The notes below the pieces were generated by a model. That model made no database searches and was not told where the DNA came from. It saw only the letters and a list, made by a program, of their open reading frames with translations. A program made the position numbers and the translations under genes. This document shows positions 36,367 through 48,947 of a DNA stretch of 64,000 nt, piece by piece. This DNA comes from Parasponia andersonii (lineage: Eukaryota > Streptophyta > Magnoliopsida > Rosales > Cannabaceae), in the NCBI GenBank assembly GCA_002914805.1, contig JXTB01000259.1:70762-134761 (forward strand), in the 5' to 3' direction. Numbering within the stretch: position 1 is the stretch's first letter; each line of letters begins with the position of its first letter.

Positions 36367-37707
36367 CTGTGATAATGTTTCTGAGTCTCTGTCATTACAT
36401 CTTCTGAAGTATAAGAAAATTTTCCGTTCCTATATTTATTTGTTTTGTCTTCTTTTCTTTATCCGCTTCAATTATCATGCATCTCCTTAAAACGCTTTGT
36501 CCAATAACAGCCATTGAATATATATATTTATTCGAATTAGTAAACTAAGATCCCTGCCAACTTAAGGCAAGACCTGAAATTGATTCATCTCCATATTTTG
36601 AACAGCCCATAAATTTAAAATAAAAAAAAAATTCCTAAAAGATGGGTTGCCTTTTCTTTTCTATTTTGTTCGAGTCCAGTAAGTCGGTGATTTGTACATG
36701 TTCTATTATTCTGTCTCAATAGTACAGAAGTCCACCTCAATTCCATCGTGTTGGTTTCTAGTTATTGGTTTGAGCAATGCTAATAGATATAATAGAGAAA
36801 TTTAGTAGGATGACTAATATTTTAAATTTGATTAATTAGATATCCACCTTTTATATTTTATAGCTAAATGTAGACTTATTAGATATTATTTCCCAATTTT
36901 AGTTACTATATTGACATGAACTAGGTATATATTTTTTTATACTTGGTATTTAAAGTTTTATACTTGGTATATAAGTATATATACCGGATATTTTGTTATA
37001 ACATTTGACAATAGGACATTTACTTAAATTGGGGCTAAAATTTGGTCCTATTTCTATATGGTCCATGCTAATAGCGGATCTGTTAGATTATGAGCCAATT
37101 GTCCTCTTTCTATTAGAGAGTAGTTATTTTTTAAAAATATAAATTATTCACTGGGCCTCACACTAAAATGGAAAAGGTTAATATTAAGCCATGCGGCTCG
37201 GGTAGTGTTACAGACTCGTGATGGTAAACTTTTTTTTTTTTTTTTTGTATTCGTTTATATCATTTTTGTACATAAAGTTGGTATGCTTGAAATAAGGGAC
37301 TTTATAAGCTAATGAAACCCTAGTGAGACTGCTTCCGAAATCAAAACATAGTATTAATTACTGGGATAGTTACTCACATGGGCCCAAAATGGTCAATAGA
37401 ACACCGAGTCATTTGGCCGATAGACATGGAAAGTTGTAAACTTTTGTAACTTGTGTTGACCCTTGGCCACTTTGTTAGCAGGACTCGAATGGCAGTCTGT
37501 TTTCAGGTATATCAGTTAATGTATTGGATATGAATTGGTAAATCAGATATTCAGTAAAAAGCGTATTAAACTATTAATTAATATACCTATCATAAATTAA
37601 AAGAGCAAAAAGAAAAAAAGGAAGATCTTTTGAAATCAAGTGTCTAAAATGGACACCCATTGTAAAGATAATGAAAATAAGGGAAATGTTTTTCTTTCCC
37701 ATTCTTT
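36367..37707. other. Intergenic, FOLK 3' flank to Copia element
   Basis: Contains the FOLK 3' UTR, then AT-rich DNA with a poly-T tract at about 37229-37246. No gene or structured repeat is recognised. Confidence 0.55.
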
Positions 37708-37872
37708 TGTTAGATTATATTTAGTCTTTTATCTTTAGTGAGGGTATTTTAGTCTTTTTATTATCTATTTGTTAGTCTATATAAACTCTTTTTTCTGATG
37801 TATTTTTTGAGTGCTATGCAATAAAAAACTCTAGTTGTTTGTTCTTTTCCAATTCAATTCTTAAAGTTATCA
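37708..37872 (+). repeat. 5' LTR of Copia element (165 bp)
   Basis: Begins TGTTAGATTATA and ends TTAAAGTTATCA. By eye it differs from the 3' LTR at roughly 15-20 positions including small indels. Confidence 0.88.
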
Positions 37873-38005
37873 TGGTATTTGTGTCGCCTTCTCGATTTTG
37901 GCTTTCTTCGAATTCATCCTTTGAATCTGGTTTGATTTCTTCTCTATATTTATTCTGTTTTTTGTCTTCGTTTTCTGCTTGGAATTTCTTTTCTGGGTTT
38001 TCACA

Positions 38006-41000
38006 ATGACTGGTGCTAAAGATGATTCACTTCAGTCTATTAGTGTGCAATTAGATGGAAAGAATTATTCGTGTTGGAGTTATGTGATGAAAATTTTTGT
38101 GAAAGGTAAAAAGATGTGGAGTTATGTTGCTAGTACCTTGGTTAAGCTTATGGATAGGTCGAATTCGAAATTTGCAGAATTGTTGGATATTTGGGATGTA
38201 GACAATTGGAAGATTATTACATGGATTAATAATTCTGTCGTACACTCTATAGGCACTCAGTTAGCGAAATATGATACTGCCAAAGAGGTTTGGGACCATC
38301 TCGCAAGACTGCACACACAGTCTAACTTTGCCAAATAATATCAACTAGAGTCCGATATTCAATATTTTCAACAAAAGAATATAAGTATTAAAGAGTTTTA
38401 TTCTGCTACGACAGATCTATGAGACCAACTAGATCTCACAGAATTAATTGAATTACGATCATTTGCTCCTTATATTGCCTGAAGAGAAGAATAATGATTG
38501 GTTTAGTTTCTGATGGCCCTTCATGAGGATTTTGAGGGGATTCGTGGTATAATTTTACATCGCAGTCCGCTTCCTTCTATTGATTCAGTAGTTAGTGAAT
38601 TATTGGTTGAGGAGATACGCCTAAAGTCTCACGCAGAAAAAGGGGTTCTTCAAACACCTAATCCTTCTGTCTTTGCAACACCTCAATGACCACCTGTCTC
38701 TAATCAGAATAAAATGCATGCAAAGGCTGCTCCTGATGAATGTAGTTTCTATAAACAAAAGGGTCATTGGAAGACGCAGCGTCCTAAGTTATTAAATAAA
38801 GCCAAGCAATAGTCCCAGCAGCAACAACCACCTTTATTACCACAACCTCCTCCTCCATCATGGATGCTTGGAGGACAATCGCTGCAATGGACCTACCGAC
38901 CACCTCCGCCTAATACTACGCCGCAATGGACCTATCGACTACCTTTGCGTAATACTATTACAATTGCTCAATCACTAGATCCAATGATAATTGAGCAATT
39001 TCAGAAATTTCTTGCAACTCAGCCAGATGCTATGCTTGCCTCATCTCATATAGGTTTTTCGTCATCTAGTTCTGCAAGTATGGCTGCCTCAATATGGGTC
39101 TTAGATTCTTGTGTTTCTCAGTTACCTAACTTGTCATCAATTGTTTCTTTGTCTCATAAGTCGTTTGTGTCTATTGTGACTACTGATGGTACTCCAATGC
39201 CATTAGCAGGTATTGGTCCAGTTGTTACACCTTATTTTTATCTCCCTAATGTCTACCATATTCCTAATCTTACCTTGAATCTTTATTCTATTAATCAATT
39301 GTGTGATTCTGGCTATATAGTCGTCTTTTCATCGATTGCTTGTTATGTACAAGACCCATATTCTCAGAAGCTGATTGGGATCGACTGCAGACAAAATGGA
39401 CCCCATATTTTGGATTAGCTCAAAGTACCCGATGTTGCAGCTACTAGTGTTAACTTGTCATCATTTCGTTTGAATCTTCCTTCTTCTAGTTTTTATTTAT
39501 GGCATTCTCGCATTGGTCATGTTTCAGTATCTCGTTTAAGGTTTTAAGTTTCTACAAGAGCATTAAGAAATTTGAACATTATGATATTTTAAATTGTTGT
39601 GGTTACAAATTAGTAAATTCTCTTTTGTACTTTTTAATAAAAGTATTTTTTTTTTCTCGTGCACTATTTGATCTTGTTCATTCTGATGTGTGGGGACCTT
39701 CTCCTGTGTCTACAAAGGGAGAGTCACGATATTATGCTTCTTTATTGATGATTACACTTGTTACTGTTGGGTATATCTTATGAAACGCCAATCTGATTTC
39801 TTTGCTATTTTTAATATTTTTCGTACTTTAGTTAAAACTCAACATTCTTCTGTTATCAAGTGTTTTCGATGTGATCTGGGGGGAGAGTACACTTCCAATG
39901 CGTTTTTTGACCTACTAGCCTCTGATAGAGCTATTCACCAAACATCTTATATAGACACTCCTTAACAAAATAGTGTTGATGAGAGAAAACATAGACACTT
40001 AGATGAGACTGCTCGTTCCCTATTGTTGTCTGTGTATGTTCCTAGTGAATTTTGGGGAGAAGCAATCCTTACTGTTGCTCATTTAATTAATAGGATTCTG
40101 ACTTCACACATTTCAGGTTTCTCACCTTTTGAAAAATTATTTAATTATGCTCCTAGTTACTCTTCATTGCATGTCTTTGGTGCTACATGTTTTGTCCTTC
40201 GACCTTATGTTGAGCGTACTAAGCTCTCTTCTTGGTCAGCTATTTGTGTCTTCTTAAGCTATGGTACAGTCACACAAAAATTCGTCATGTTGTGTTTCTT
40301 GAACATATTCCTTTCTTTTCTATTCTTGCTAGTCCTCATACTATGACTAAGTCTGATCTTATTCACATTGATCCATTCACTGATAACACAAATGTTCCAT
40401 ATGTTGCTTCACATTTGCATTCTTTTCCATTAGATCATGATGATACTGATTTTCCTGTTGCTGATGCATTTGCTCCTCCTTCTTCCTCTATGGTTGCCCA
40501 ACCACCTTATGAGCCTGTGGATCCTCCTTGCTACCCTAAGCATCGTTATAAGTCAATTTAACTACTAGATTTTGTTTACTCTTGTTATTCTAGTTCATTT
40601 GCTTCATTTTTAGCCTCTATTCATCGTCTTTCTGAGCCTTTGTTCTAGAGCGAGGCAGTCTGTTATCCTCATTGGCAGTAGACTATGGCTGAGAAACTTA
40701 CAGCATTGCATCAGACATATACTTAGGACTTGCTACTTTTACCACCTGGTAAACAAGCCATTGGTTCTCGTTGGGTCTATAAGATCAAAACCAAGTCAGA
40801 TGGATCTATTGAATGGTACAAAGCTCGATTAGTTGCTAAAGGGTATTTTCAGGAATATGGTATGGACTATGAGGAGACTTTTGCCCCTGTTATAAAAATG
40901 ACTACAGTTTGTGCCCTTATTGCAGTTGCTTTGTTCGTCGGTGGAATATTTCTCGGATGGATGTGAAAAATACCTTCTTAAATGGCGATCTTCAAGAAGA

Positions 41001-42140
41001 AGTCTATGGTTCCCCCTCCTAGTGTTTCTCATAATCCTAGTAAAGTTTGCAATCTTAGAAAAGCACTTTATGGTCTCAAATAGGCACCTCAAGCATGGTT
41101 TGAAAAGTTCTCTACTGTGATTACTTCCCTTGGCTTCTCTCCTAGTGATCATGATTTAGCTTTGTTTGTTAAGTGTACTTCAGCTAGTCGTATTTTACTT
41201 TCTTTATAAGTTGATGGTATGATTATTACTAGTGATGATGTCAATGGGATTGCAACTTTGAAGTAAGAGTTAGCTCGTTGTTTTGCTGGTTCCTTGCATT
41301 ACTTTCTAGGTATTGAAGTTGCTTACTCTTCGAAAGGTTATCTTTTTTCTCAATCTAAGTACATAGTTGATATATTTGAGCATGCTTGTGTTACTGATAA
41401 TAAGACTGCTAATACTCCTCTCGAATTAAATGCTTGGTATTCTCTTCTGATGGTTCTCCTCTACCAGATCTGAGTTTATATCGTACTATTGTTGACAGCT
41501 TGGTTTACGTCACTATCACACGTCCAGATATTGTATATGTTGATCATATAGTTAGTCAATTTATTACTTCTCCTACTACGGTTCATTGGGCAACTGTTCT
41601 TTTGCGATATCTTCGTGATACTCAGTTTCAATATCTTTTGTTTCCATCTACCTCTTCTTTGGAACTACGTGCATATTTTGATGCTGATTGGACGAGTGAT
41701 CCTACTGATCATAAGTCTACATCAGGATTTTGTATCTTTTGGATGATTCTCTTATTTCTTGGAAGAGCAAAAAACAAGATATTGTATCTAGATCTTCTAC
41801 TGAAGCGGAGTATTGTGCTATGGCCTCTACCACTTGTGAGATAGTTTGGTTGCGTTGGTTGTTTGCTGATATGGGCGTTTTTCTATCTCGTCCCACGCCA
41901 TTATATTGTGACAATAAGAGTGTTATTCAGATTGCACATAATTTAGTTTTTCATGAGCAAACTAAATATATTAAGATTGATAATCATATCGTTTGTCATT
42001 ATTATCAGATTGGCACACTCATTTTGCTTTTTGTCTCTTATACTATTCAGATTGCTGACTTGTTTACAAAGATACATACCACCTCACGTTTTCGATTTTT
42101 ATTTAACAAACTCTCGATACTTTTTATAGCTGTATTGTGA
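38006..42140 (+). pseudogene. Broken gag-pol of Copia element
   Basis: Gag starts at 38006 with the typical LDGKNYSCWSYVMK region. The zinc knuckle (38741-38785) has lost its second and last Cys. Next is a protease whose D-S-G has become D-S-C (39104-39112). A GAG-pre-integrase part lies near 39500 (HSRIGHVSVSRL), then the integrase core (about 39660-40110). RT starts at about 40730 ([14 protein letters not shown]) and has a mutated active-site motif near 41208-41220, where a stop and V-D-G stand in place of Y-V-D-D. RNase H spans about 41650-42060 (YFDADWTSD, SRSSTEAEYCAM). In-frame stops occur at about 38335, 38420, 39963, 40724, 41080, 41207 and 41263. Frameshifts occur in integrase and RT. 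Confidence 0.88.
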
Positions 42141-42153
42141 GTTTGAGGAGGGA

Positions 42154-42317
42154 TGTTAAATTATATTTAAGTTTTTATCTTTAGTGAGGGTATTTTAGTC
42201 TTTCTATTATCTGTTTGTTAGTCTACATACTCTTTTTTTTTAATGTATTTTCTGAGTGCTATGCAATAAGAAATCCTAATTATTTGTTCTTTTTCAATTC
42301 AATTCTTAAAGTCATCA
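42154..42317 (+). repeat. 3' LTR of Copia element (164 bp)
   Basis: Begins TGTTAAATTATA and ends TTAAAGTCATCA, preceded by the polypurine tract. Aligns along its full length with the 5' copy. Confidence 0.88.
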
Positions 42318-42721
42318 CTTTCATGTATTTATTTTCACATTTAGAAAACAAATTCTGGTGAATCCTCCTTATGATTTGTTAAATTTTGATTCCTTCTCAT
42401 TTCTCTCTAAATTATTTCCATTTACAAATCTAAACATCCCTACTTTGCTTACTATTAGCTGGTTTTTGGACAAGATAAAAGTAAAAAAGGAAAAGAATGC
42501 CTTCTTTCCTGATCCTATATTTCACGTCTTTCGTTAAGTACATCTCCAGTGCTTAGCCAATGTTGTTGGCTTGAGATTTCACAAATCAAGTCATAACGAG
42601 CTGGACAGCCCATTGTGTTGTATACATTATTGCTACAAACAATAACGGATATTCCCCTCGAATTATCCCCTAAGGAATACTTTAAAAAAAATTAAATGGA
42701 ACTTGCTTTGTTGACTTAGTG

Positions 42722-42755
<34 letters not shown>

Positions 42756-44427
42756 TTTTAATCTCAGAAAATAAAAATAGTTATTCACGTACATCTTCTT
42801 ACACATCTAGAAGCGATTTGGTTTAACCGATGGATAAATGAAGGGAAAGAGTCCATTTTTCCACCCCTTTAAGTATGTGTGTACATTTTCTCAAATGTAC
42901 TAGTGAATACTAGATATATAAAACATCTCATTTATATTGGGTTTTCTGGGTTCGGCCGGGTTGGTGGAAAGTATAAACCGAACAACAACAGAAGTGCCAT
43001 CGGTTTCAGTTTTCGAGTTTTTTGGGTTGGATTTGAGTTCAAATTCAGGGGTAAAAATGTACGCAAATATATATATATATATATATATTTTAAGAAAATG
43101 ATAGTTTCAGTAAGGTTTTTGTATCTGGTTGAAGTTCCATCAGGTTTGAGCTAGAATTGACCAGCTATTATGCACCAACTGAATAAGGGTCGGTTCGGGT
43201 TTAGTTAGGTTGTTAGGTATTTTATTCACACTTGTAGATAATTATAAATTAATAATAGCGTACCGATGCAAATTCGTGTTTGTTTACAACATAGAAGATA
43301 TAAAAATTGTTGTTCAAACTAATCAAATTACGTCAAATTAACTATATTTCTTGATGAAGTTGTTGTGTGATGACATAATACAAGAAGCAAACCACTTGAA
43401 ACACTTTTCCTTATGATGCAAATTACACCAATAGAGACCAAACCAAATCTTCAGGCGTACATTACATGTCATTTGGGTTTAATCTATTAAGGGAATGGTT
43501 TTGAACTAAGCCAAAAGGTAGGAGATCATCAATTGATGATCTCATATGAATATAAATTGCATGCATGCGTAATCCTCCAACATATTAGAAAGATGAAAAT
43601 ATATAAGTGTGTATAAACAAAGGATGAGTCATGAGATCAAATACGACATGGATTGCCAGCGTTATCCTCCAATATATAAGAAATTTGAAATATATATAGC
43701 GACTATATAATGTTTGGACACGAAATCATATAAGTTGGGAGAGAGATTACAAAGCAAGGTATATTCTATGATCAAGGAAGAGCAATAAAATATGAAAACT
43801 TGGATAACTTACATAAAATGTTTTTATAATTAATGAGATATATATATATATATTATATTATGTATATGATGTCTGATAAATGAATCAAGCGTCCAAAGTT
43901 AGGTGTATACATTCAAAATATAACATCTGTATAAGGTTTCACTATTCTTCCAAAATGTTAGGTTACCTTTCGGAAGGGGTATGTTATAGCCTTTCCCCTG
44001 CAAAAAAAAAAATATGTTAGCCTTGTTGTTTTACGTATGTGTGTTTACACATTAAAAAAATATATATATATATATATATATATGACGATATCAAAAAGGA
44101 CGATTTTTCAACAAGATCATATTAGCAAGTGGCTAATTTTTCCTCCGTAGATGAAGATCATTCACAAATTAAGCACCAATATATCCATTTGTCATGACAT
44201 GCATTAGAGAATTATTTTTGCTCATTTTGTACATATTCCAATGAGATTCCATGATGCTGCAAGGATTTTTCCTTGTAATTATTAATAGAAACTCTATACA
44301 TAAGCTTCGCTACAAATTTGAACGTAAAAATTTTATTTCGAAAATTTGATGTGGATAATTACCTGTAGTTTAACTTTCTTTACTGCTCATAAAAATTAAC
44401 ATTTACTTATAAAGGTTAGTTAGCTTT

Positions 44428-44466
<39 letters not shown>

Positions 44467-44923
44467 TTATAGTTCCCACCTATTTATTACAAATTTAAAA
44501 CCTTGGCAGTTATATACATATATATATATATATATATAAATAAAGCCGGAGCCACAAACATAAGGACCCTACAATATCATCACGCAAGATAGAAACTCTG
44601 TGGTCATGTCTAAGTCAAAAGGTCTACTTATTCGGTAAACAACATGAGATCACACAACGTCTTATTTTGGATAAGGGAATTCGGATATGGAAAAGGATGT
44701 ACATGACTATTGATTAGGTCACTGTACTTATACTATAATTCTTCCCTATTAATTTCTGAATATAAAATTAAGAACGTCGACCGCGATTCTTTGTTCCTTT
44801 TCTTTAATTGAAAAAAAAAAAAGGCAATAACTCATTCCATTCAACCGAATTAAAACTAATCCAATACACATCTATATTCAAATACAGCTAATCAATAGAT
44901 CTGCAAGCTGTTGACGTTAGTAC
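42318..44923. other. Gene-free AT-rich region with microsatellites
   Basis: Contains (AT)n tracts at about 42722-42751, 43066-43088, 44056-44083 and 44518-44536, an (ATT)n run at about 44428-44470, and an exact 22-bp palindrome at 43522-43543. A stretch at 42945-43200 rich in GGTTCGG/AACCGAAC-like words resembles a decayed inverted-repeat element, but its ends could not be fixed. No gene is seen. Confidence 0.55.
43522..43543. repeat. Exact 22-bp palindrome
   Basis: Half-site GAGATCATCAA followed at once by its reverse complement. No known role; it is flanked by ordinary AT-rich DNA. Confidence 0.85.
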
Positions 44924-45044
44924 AGAGCAACTCTAATGGACATGTTAAACATTATGTATGCTAAATTTTAGCATTTTGCTATATAAAATAACTCTCCAAT
45001 AGTGTATTAGACCATCACCAATGTATTAAACTGGTATACTATAT

Positions 45045-47196
45045 TACTACAAAAAGGGGTTACGGCGTCACCATATTCCACATCGCTTTGAGAAGTCACG
45101 CGATGTGGAAAAAATGTGGCCTATAATGTTATGAAATGAGCGATGTAGTAAAGCACTCCGCCTTTTGGTCACGTTTTCAGTGTCGAGATAGAAAGGTGCA
45201 CGTCGTTAGAAAAGCGACGTAATAGTTATATCACATCGCATAAAACGCGATGTTGAAAATTATTATATGATGTCGCTTTTTAGGCGATGTTGTATATTTT
45301 TTTTAATTTTTAATTTTTTTCTATTTTATATAAGTTTAGTTTTTATTTATTATTTATTTTTTTAAATAAGTTTACCATGTCACTTATAAAGTGACGTCAT
45401 AGACCTACGACAACACTCTATAAGTGACGTGTTATATATTTTTTTAATTTTATTCGTTGTATAATTTTAGTTTTCATTTTTTCTTTATTTAATTTTTAAA
45501 TAAGTTTACCATGTCGCTTTAAAAACGACGTGAAAAGGGGATTAATGACGTCGCCTATGGCGTGATATTGTATAGTGCTTTATTTTATTTTCTATTAGAG
45601 TTCTTATGCAGATCTTATTTCGAAAGATTCCTTCACTTCACAGTAGTTACTGTGCCCCTCCCTATTTTCATTAGATTTTGATGATTTAAGGTATTTTAAG
45701 TTTAAAATATTCAATTTTTTTACTAGATTTTGTATAATGTTGCTGTAGAATATTATTTAAACCGAATAATTTTGCAAAGTATTAGATCTGTTAATTTAGA
45801 TTTAAGATTTTTCATTTTTTTTATTTGTTTTTTGTAAGGGTTCTTATGCTGATCCCATTTTGAAAAAGAGTAGTCTCTCATTCTTTTCGCTATAGCAACC
45901 GTTGTGCCTCTCGCTGTTTCTACCATATATTCCGGCAATTTAAGATACTTTAAACTTAAAAGAGTTAATTTTTTCACTAGATTTTGCATAATATAGCCAT
46001 GGAATTTGATTTCAACCGAATATTTTTGCAAAATGTCAAATCTTTTAGTTTAGGTTTAAGATTTAGGATACTTTGAATTTTTTCCTCTATGATGTAAAAA
46101 ATTTGTTATTGTATATTGTTATTGTTGTATATTTGAATAGGGTGTGAAAAATTTCTTGTTGTAAATTAAAAATGATTTTTTTTTTGCTTTTCATATTTCA
46201 TATTTTAAGTCCATTTCGCAACATATATATGTACATGTGTATTTTTAACATATTAAATTTAAGTTTTATTTTATGTTTAGTTTTTTTTTTATTTTTTATA
46301 ATTGATATTTTGGAATTTTTCATATTTTTTAACGTAAAAGAAAAATAAAAGATATTAAAAATATATTATCTTTTGTTTGTTACAATTGAAAATTGGATTG
46401 ATCATTTTGTTATTTCTATATATTTTGTATAATCTTTAATATTTTTCAATTATCGTTTTTAATGTTCCTATGATTTAATAGATGTGTGTTTTTAGTTTTT
46501 TGTGGTTTGGAACTATAACAATGGATTGCTTTTAGATTATCAGTTTTTAGTTTTTTTTTGGTAGTCTGGGACTATAACTATGATATGATAAATGTATATC
46601 TTTACTGCAGTTCGTAAAGAATGGGTTACTGAGTTTTTAAGTTATCTCACTTGACGAGGTTCTCTGTATTTCCTTAGTTATATTACAGATTTTAGGACTT
46701 CATATGAATATAAGTTGACGTAGTTTCGTATTGATTCCAAGACTTAGTTATTAGTAATTTAATTAGTAATGAAACTGATTTTACATTTTTGGGGGTATTT
46801 AATGTTGGACTATATATGTACATAGACTGAGGTGGTTCTAGTGGTGTTTGCTATGTGGTTAGATAAAAATTATAATTTTGTTGCAATATAAACAAAATCT
46901 AGGGGGTTTAATGAATTTAAATTGAAAAAAAACCCTTAGAACATATTTTTACGTCACTTATAAAGCGACGTTGTATATTCACGATATCACTTAAAATGTG
47001 ATATCGTAGACTTACGACTTCACTTGAAAAATGACATTGTAGGTAAGTGACGTTGTAGACCTATGATGTCGCTTCATAAGCTATGTGAAAACCCTGCACT
47101 TACTACAGCAGTCACCTACATGTCGTTTTGGCAGAGACGTGGTATCTAATAGACGTCACATATAAAGTGACGTGAAATGTGCTTGTTCGAGTAGTG
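45045..47196. mobile_element. Non-autonomous CACTA-like transposon
   Basis: The right end, reverse-complemented, starts CACTACTCGAAC. The left end starts TACTACAAAAAGG, one base off the CACTA terminus. Both ends carry many subterminal repeats such as TCACTTATAAAGTGACG and GCGATGT in both directions (45065-45560 and 46945-47180), the hallmark of CACTA/En-Spm elements. The 2.15 kb hold no transposase. The expected 3-bp target duplication is not seen (TAT against TCG), perhaps because of end mutations. Confidence 0.65.
45598..46073. repeat. Diverged tandem duplication of about 235 bp inside the CACTA element
   Basis: Block one (about 45598-45833) and block two (about 45838-46073) share the same order of words: GTTCTTATGC, GTGCC, TTTAAG, ACTAGATTTTG, AACCGAATA and TTTTGCAAA. 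A 92-codon open frame on the minus strand covers the second block and matches no family I know. Confidence 0.7.
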
Positions 47197-47264
47197 TCGA
47201 TGCTAAATTTAGCATGACATATCAAATTTAACATGCATTTTTTTTTTTGAATTTTACTCTAGTT

Positions 47265-48215
47265 CGTATATGCTAAAAGAAATGCTATTTCGTATTTTAA
47301 ACATTAACTTCATGTATAAAATATATTTTTTTTCTACTATGTACTCTTATTATTTTATCATTTAATTACTACTCATAAAAATTAACTTTATCTACAAATT
47401 TAGAAGTACTCATATTCTATATAAATGAACAGATTATTCAATGAAAAAAATTATAAATTAAAAAATATTCTCCTATTAATTATAATTGATTGTAATTTAG
47501 TAAGGATAAACTTGTAAATAAAATTTAATGAAAAAAATAAATACATACATTGAACTTTCATAATATTATGAAACACGTGAATATGTTATATATAAAAAAT
47601 AGTGGCAATATTGTAAATAATAACACATGCTAAAATTTAGTATGTGCTATATTTGGCACAATAAATAGCACGTACTAAAAATTATGTCAAATATAGCACA
47701 CCATTAAATAGCTATTTTTCACTCAAATGCTAAAATTTAGCATTAGTATATCTATTAGAGATGCTTTTATATTTGGTATAGTTTAAGCATGTGCTATTTG
47801 TTATACCAAATATAGCACAAAAACTAATACATGCTAAATTTTAGCATGTGATATTATTTATAATATTGACACTATTTTTAAATATAAAATATTCATACAG
47901 ATCGCAATATTATTCAATGTATGTATATACTTTTTTTCATTAAATTAATTCGATTTACAAATTTATCCTTATTAAATTGCAAATAGTAGAAATAATAAGA
48001 GAATAAATTTACAATTTTTTTGCATTGACCAATTTGTTCATTTCTAAATAAAGTTAATTTTTATAATGAGTAATTATGATAAAATAATAAGAGTTAATAG
48101 TAGAAAAAAATATTTTAAGACATTTTCTACAAAAAATTAATGTCTAAAATACAAAATAACTTTTTTATATATATTGTAGCAAAATTCAAAAAGTATACGT
48201 GTTATTCTAAATTTA
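47265..48215. repeat. Large imperfect inverted repeat
   Basis: The arm at about 47265-47690 aligns with the reverse complement of about 47790-48215 over its whole length. Shared words include CTCTTATTATTTTATCAT, AAAATTAACTTTAT, AGGATAAACTTGTAAAT (one base changed), ACATACATTGAA and CATGCTAAAATTTAG. The centre is near 47740. Transcription across it would give a long hairpin RNA. Confidence 0.75.
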
Positions 48216-48266
48216 AATTAGCACACATTCTTTTTATAGCACGATGCATTGGAGATGGTGCTCTTA

Positions 48267-48618
48267 GACTTGTTAATGCAATATTTGTGTTTGGCTAGAG
48301 GAAATAGCTCGTCAGATATTTTATTTGTACTTAATGATTTATCTTAATGCTTCAAATGATATTTTGCTTCAGAATGAAAAAGAGAAAAAAAAAACAATAA
48401 ATTTTACCACAGAGGAAAAAAATTGTCTAGTCCTCAAGGGATACTATTCTAGTTTTAGTAGAGATACTTCTAGTTCCTTTATATTATACACTATATAATC
48501 CAAATTTGCTTTTTTAACTGATATGATGATAGATCTTGAACTGCATTATAAAATCCTCAAGGTAAGAATCTTACAAGCTTTAAATCTGAAAAGAAAGAAT
48601 ATATATATATATATATAT
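48267..48618. other. Gene-free spacer
   Basis: AT-rich sequence ending in an (AT)n tract (about 48600-48618). Nothing else recognised. Confidence 0.6.
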
Positions 48619-48947
48619 AGTTGCCAATCCAATAGGTATTTTTTTTTTTTTTACCTATGGGTAGATTTTTTTTTTTTAGCTGTTGGATGGTGATCCAACG
48701 GCTATAATGAAGTGTATGAAAAGATATGCATTATTAATGCTCTTTTCCAACGGCTATAATGAAGTGTATGAAAAGATATGCATTATTAATGCTCTTTCTT
48801 TCTCTTATTTTTTATAATAAAAAAATATGCATGCTAAATTTTCATTGGCCAAAAAAAAAATGTGCTTGCTAAATTTTCATTGGCCAAATTGATACTTATA
48901 CATAGGTAAAAAAAAAAAAAAATACTTACTGAATTGGTGCCCATATA
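48619..48947. mobile_element. MITE-like element lying in (AT)n
   Basis: Left end GTTGCCAATCCAATAGGTAT then poly-T and ACCTATG. The right end, reverse-complemented, is GGGCACCAATTCAGTAAGTAT then poly-T and ACCTATG. The inverted ends are about 40 bp each. Both outer flanks are AT-dinucleotide repeats (48600-48618 and 48948-48959). Inside are a 52-bp tandem duplication and a second duplicated block around GCTAAATTTTCATTGGCCAA. No coding sequence. Confidence 0.75.
48695..48798. repeat. 52-bp tandem duplication inside the MITE
   Basis: Two adjacent copies beginning CCAACGGCTATAATGAAG, at 48695-48746 and 48747-48798, are almost identical, which suggests a young duplication. Confidence 0.9.

Larger units (their letters stand above)
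37708..42317 (+). mobile_element. Ty1/Copia LTR retrotransposon, decayed
   Basis: Two short LTRs (37708-37872 and 42154-42317) enclose gag, protease, integrase, RT and RNase H in that order; integrase before RT defines Ty1/Copia. A purine tract (GAGGAGGGA) precedes the 3' LTR. The bases after the 5' LTR start TGGTAT, a decayed Met-tRNA primer site. Flanks share only CTTT (TCTTT before, CTTTC after), so the target duplication is imperfect. Many stops and frameshifts make it inactive. Confidence 0.92.
44924..48266. mobile_element. Cluster of inverted-repeat elements with nested CACTA element
   Basis: The cluster opens with AGAGCAACTCTAATGG (44924) and closes with the reverse-oriented partner GGAGATGGTGCTCTTA (ending 48266). 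Related ends occur inside, at about 45009 (AGACCATCACCAATG) and about 47750-47767 (CTATTAGAGATGC). The word TGCTAAATTTTAGCAT recurs near the ends. This fits at least two copies of one non-autonomous family placed in opposite directions, one of them split by the CACTA-like element. Superfamily not assigned; no target duplications fixed. Confidence 0.55.

Noticed and set aside
45753-46031. A 92-codon minus-strand open frame as a possible transposon gene
   Set aside because: No family similarity; it lies in a diverged duplicated block and the sister block has no equivalent intact frame.
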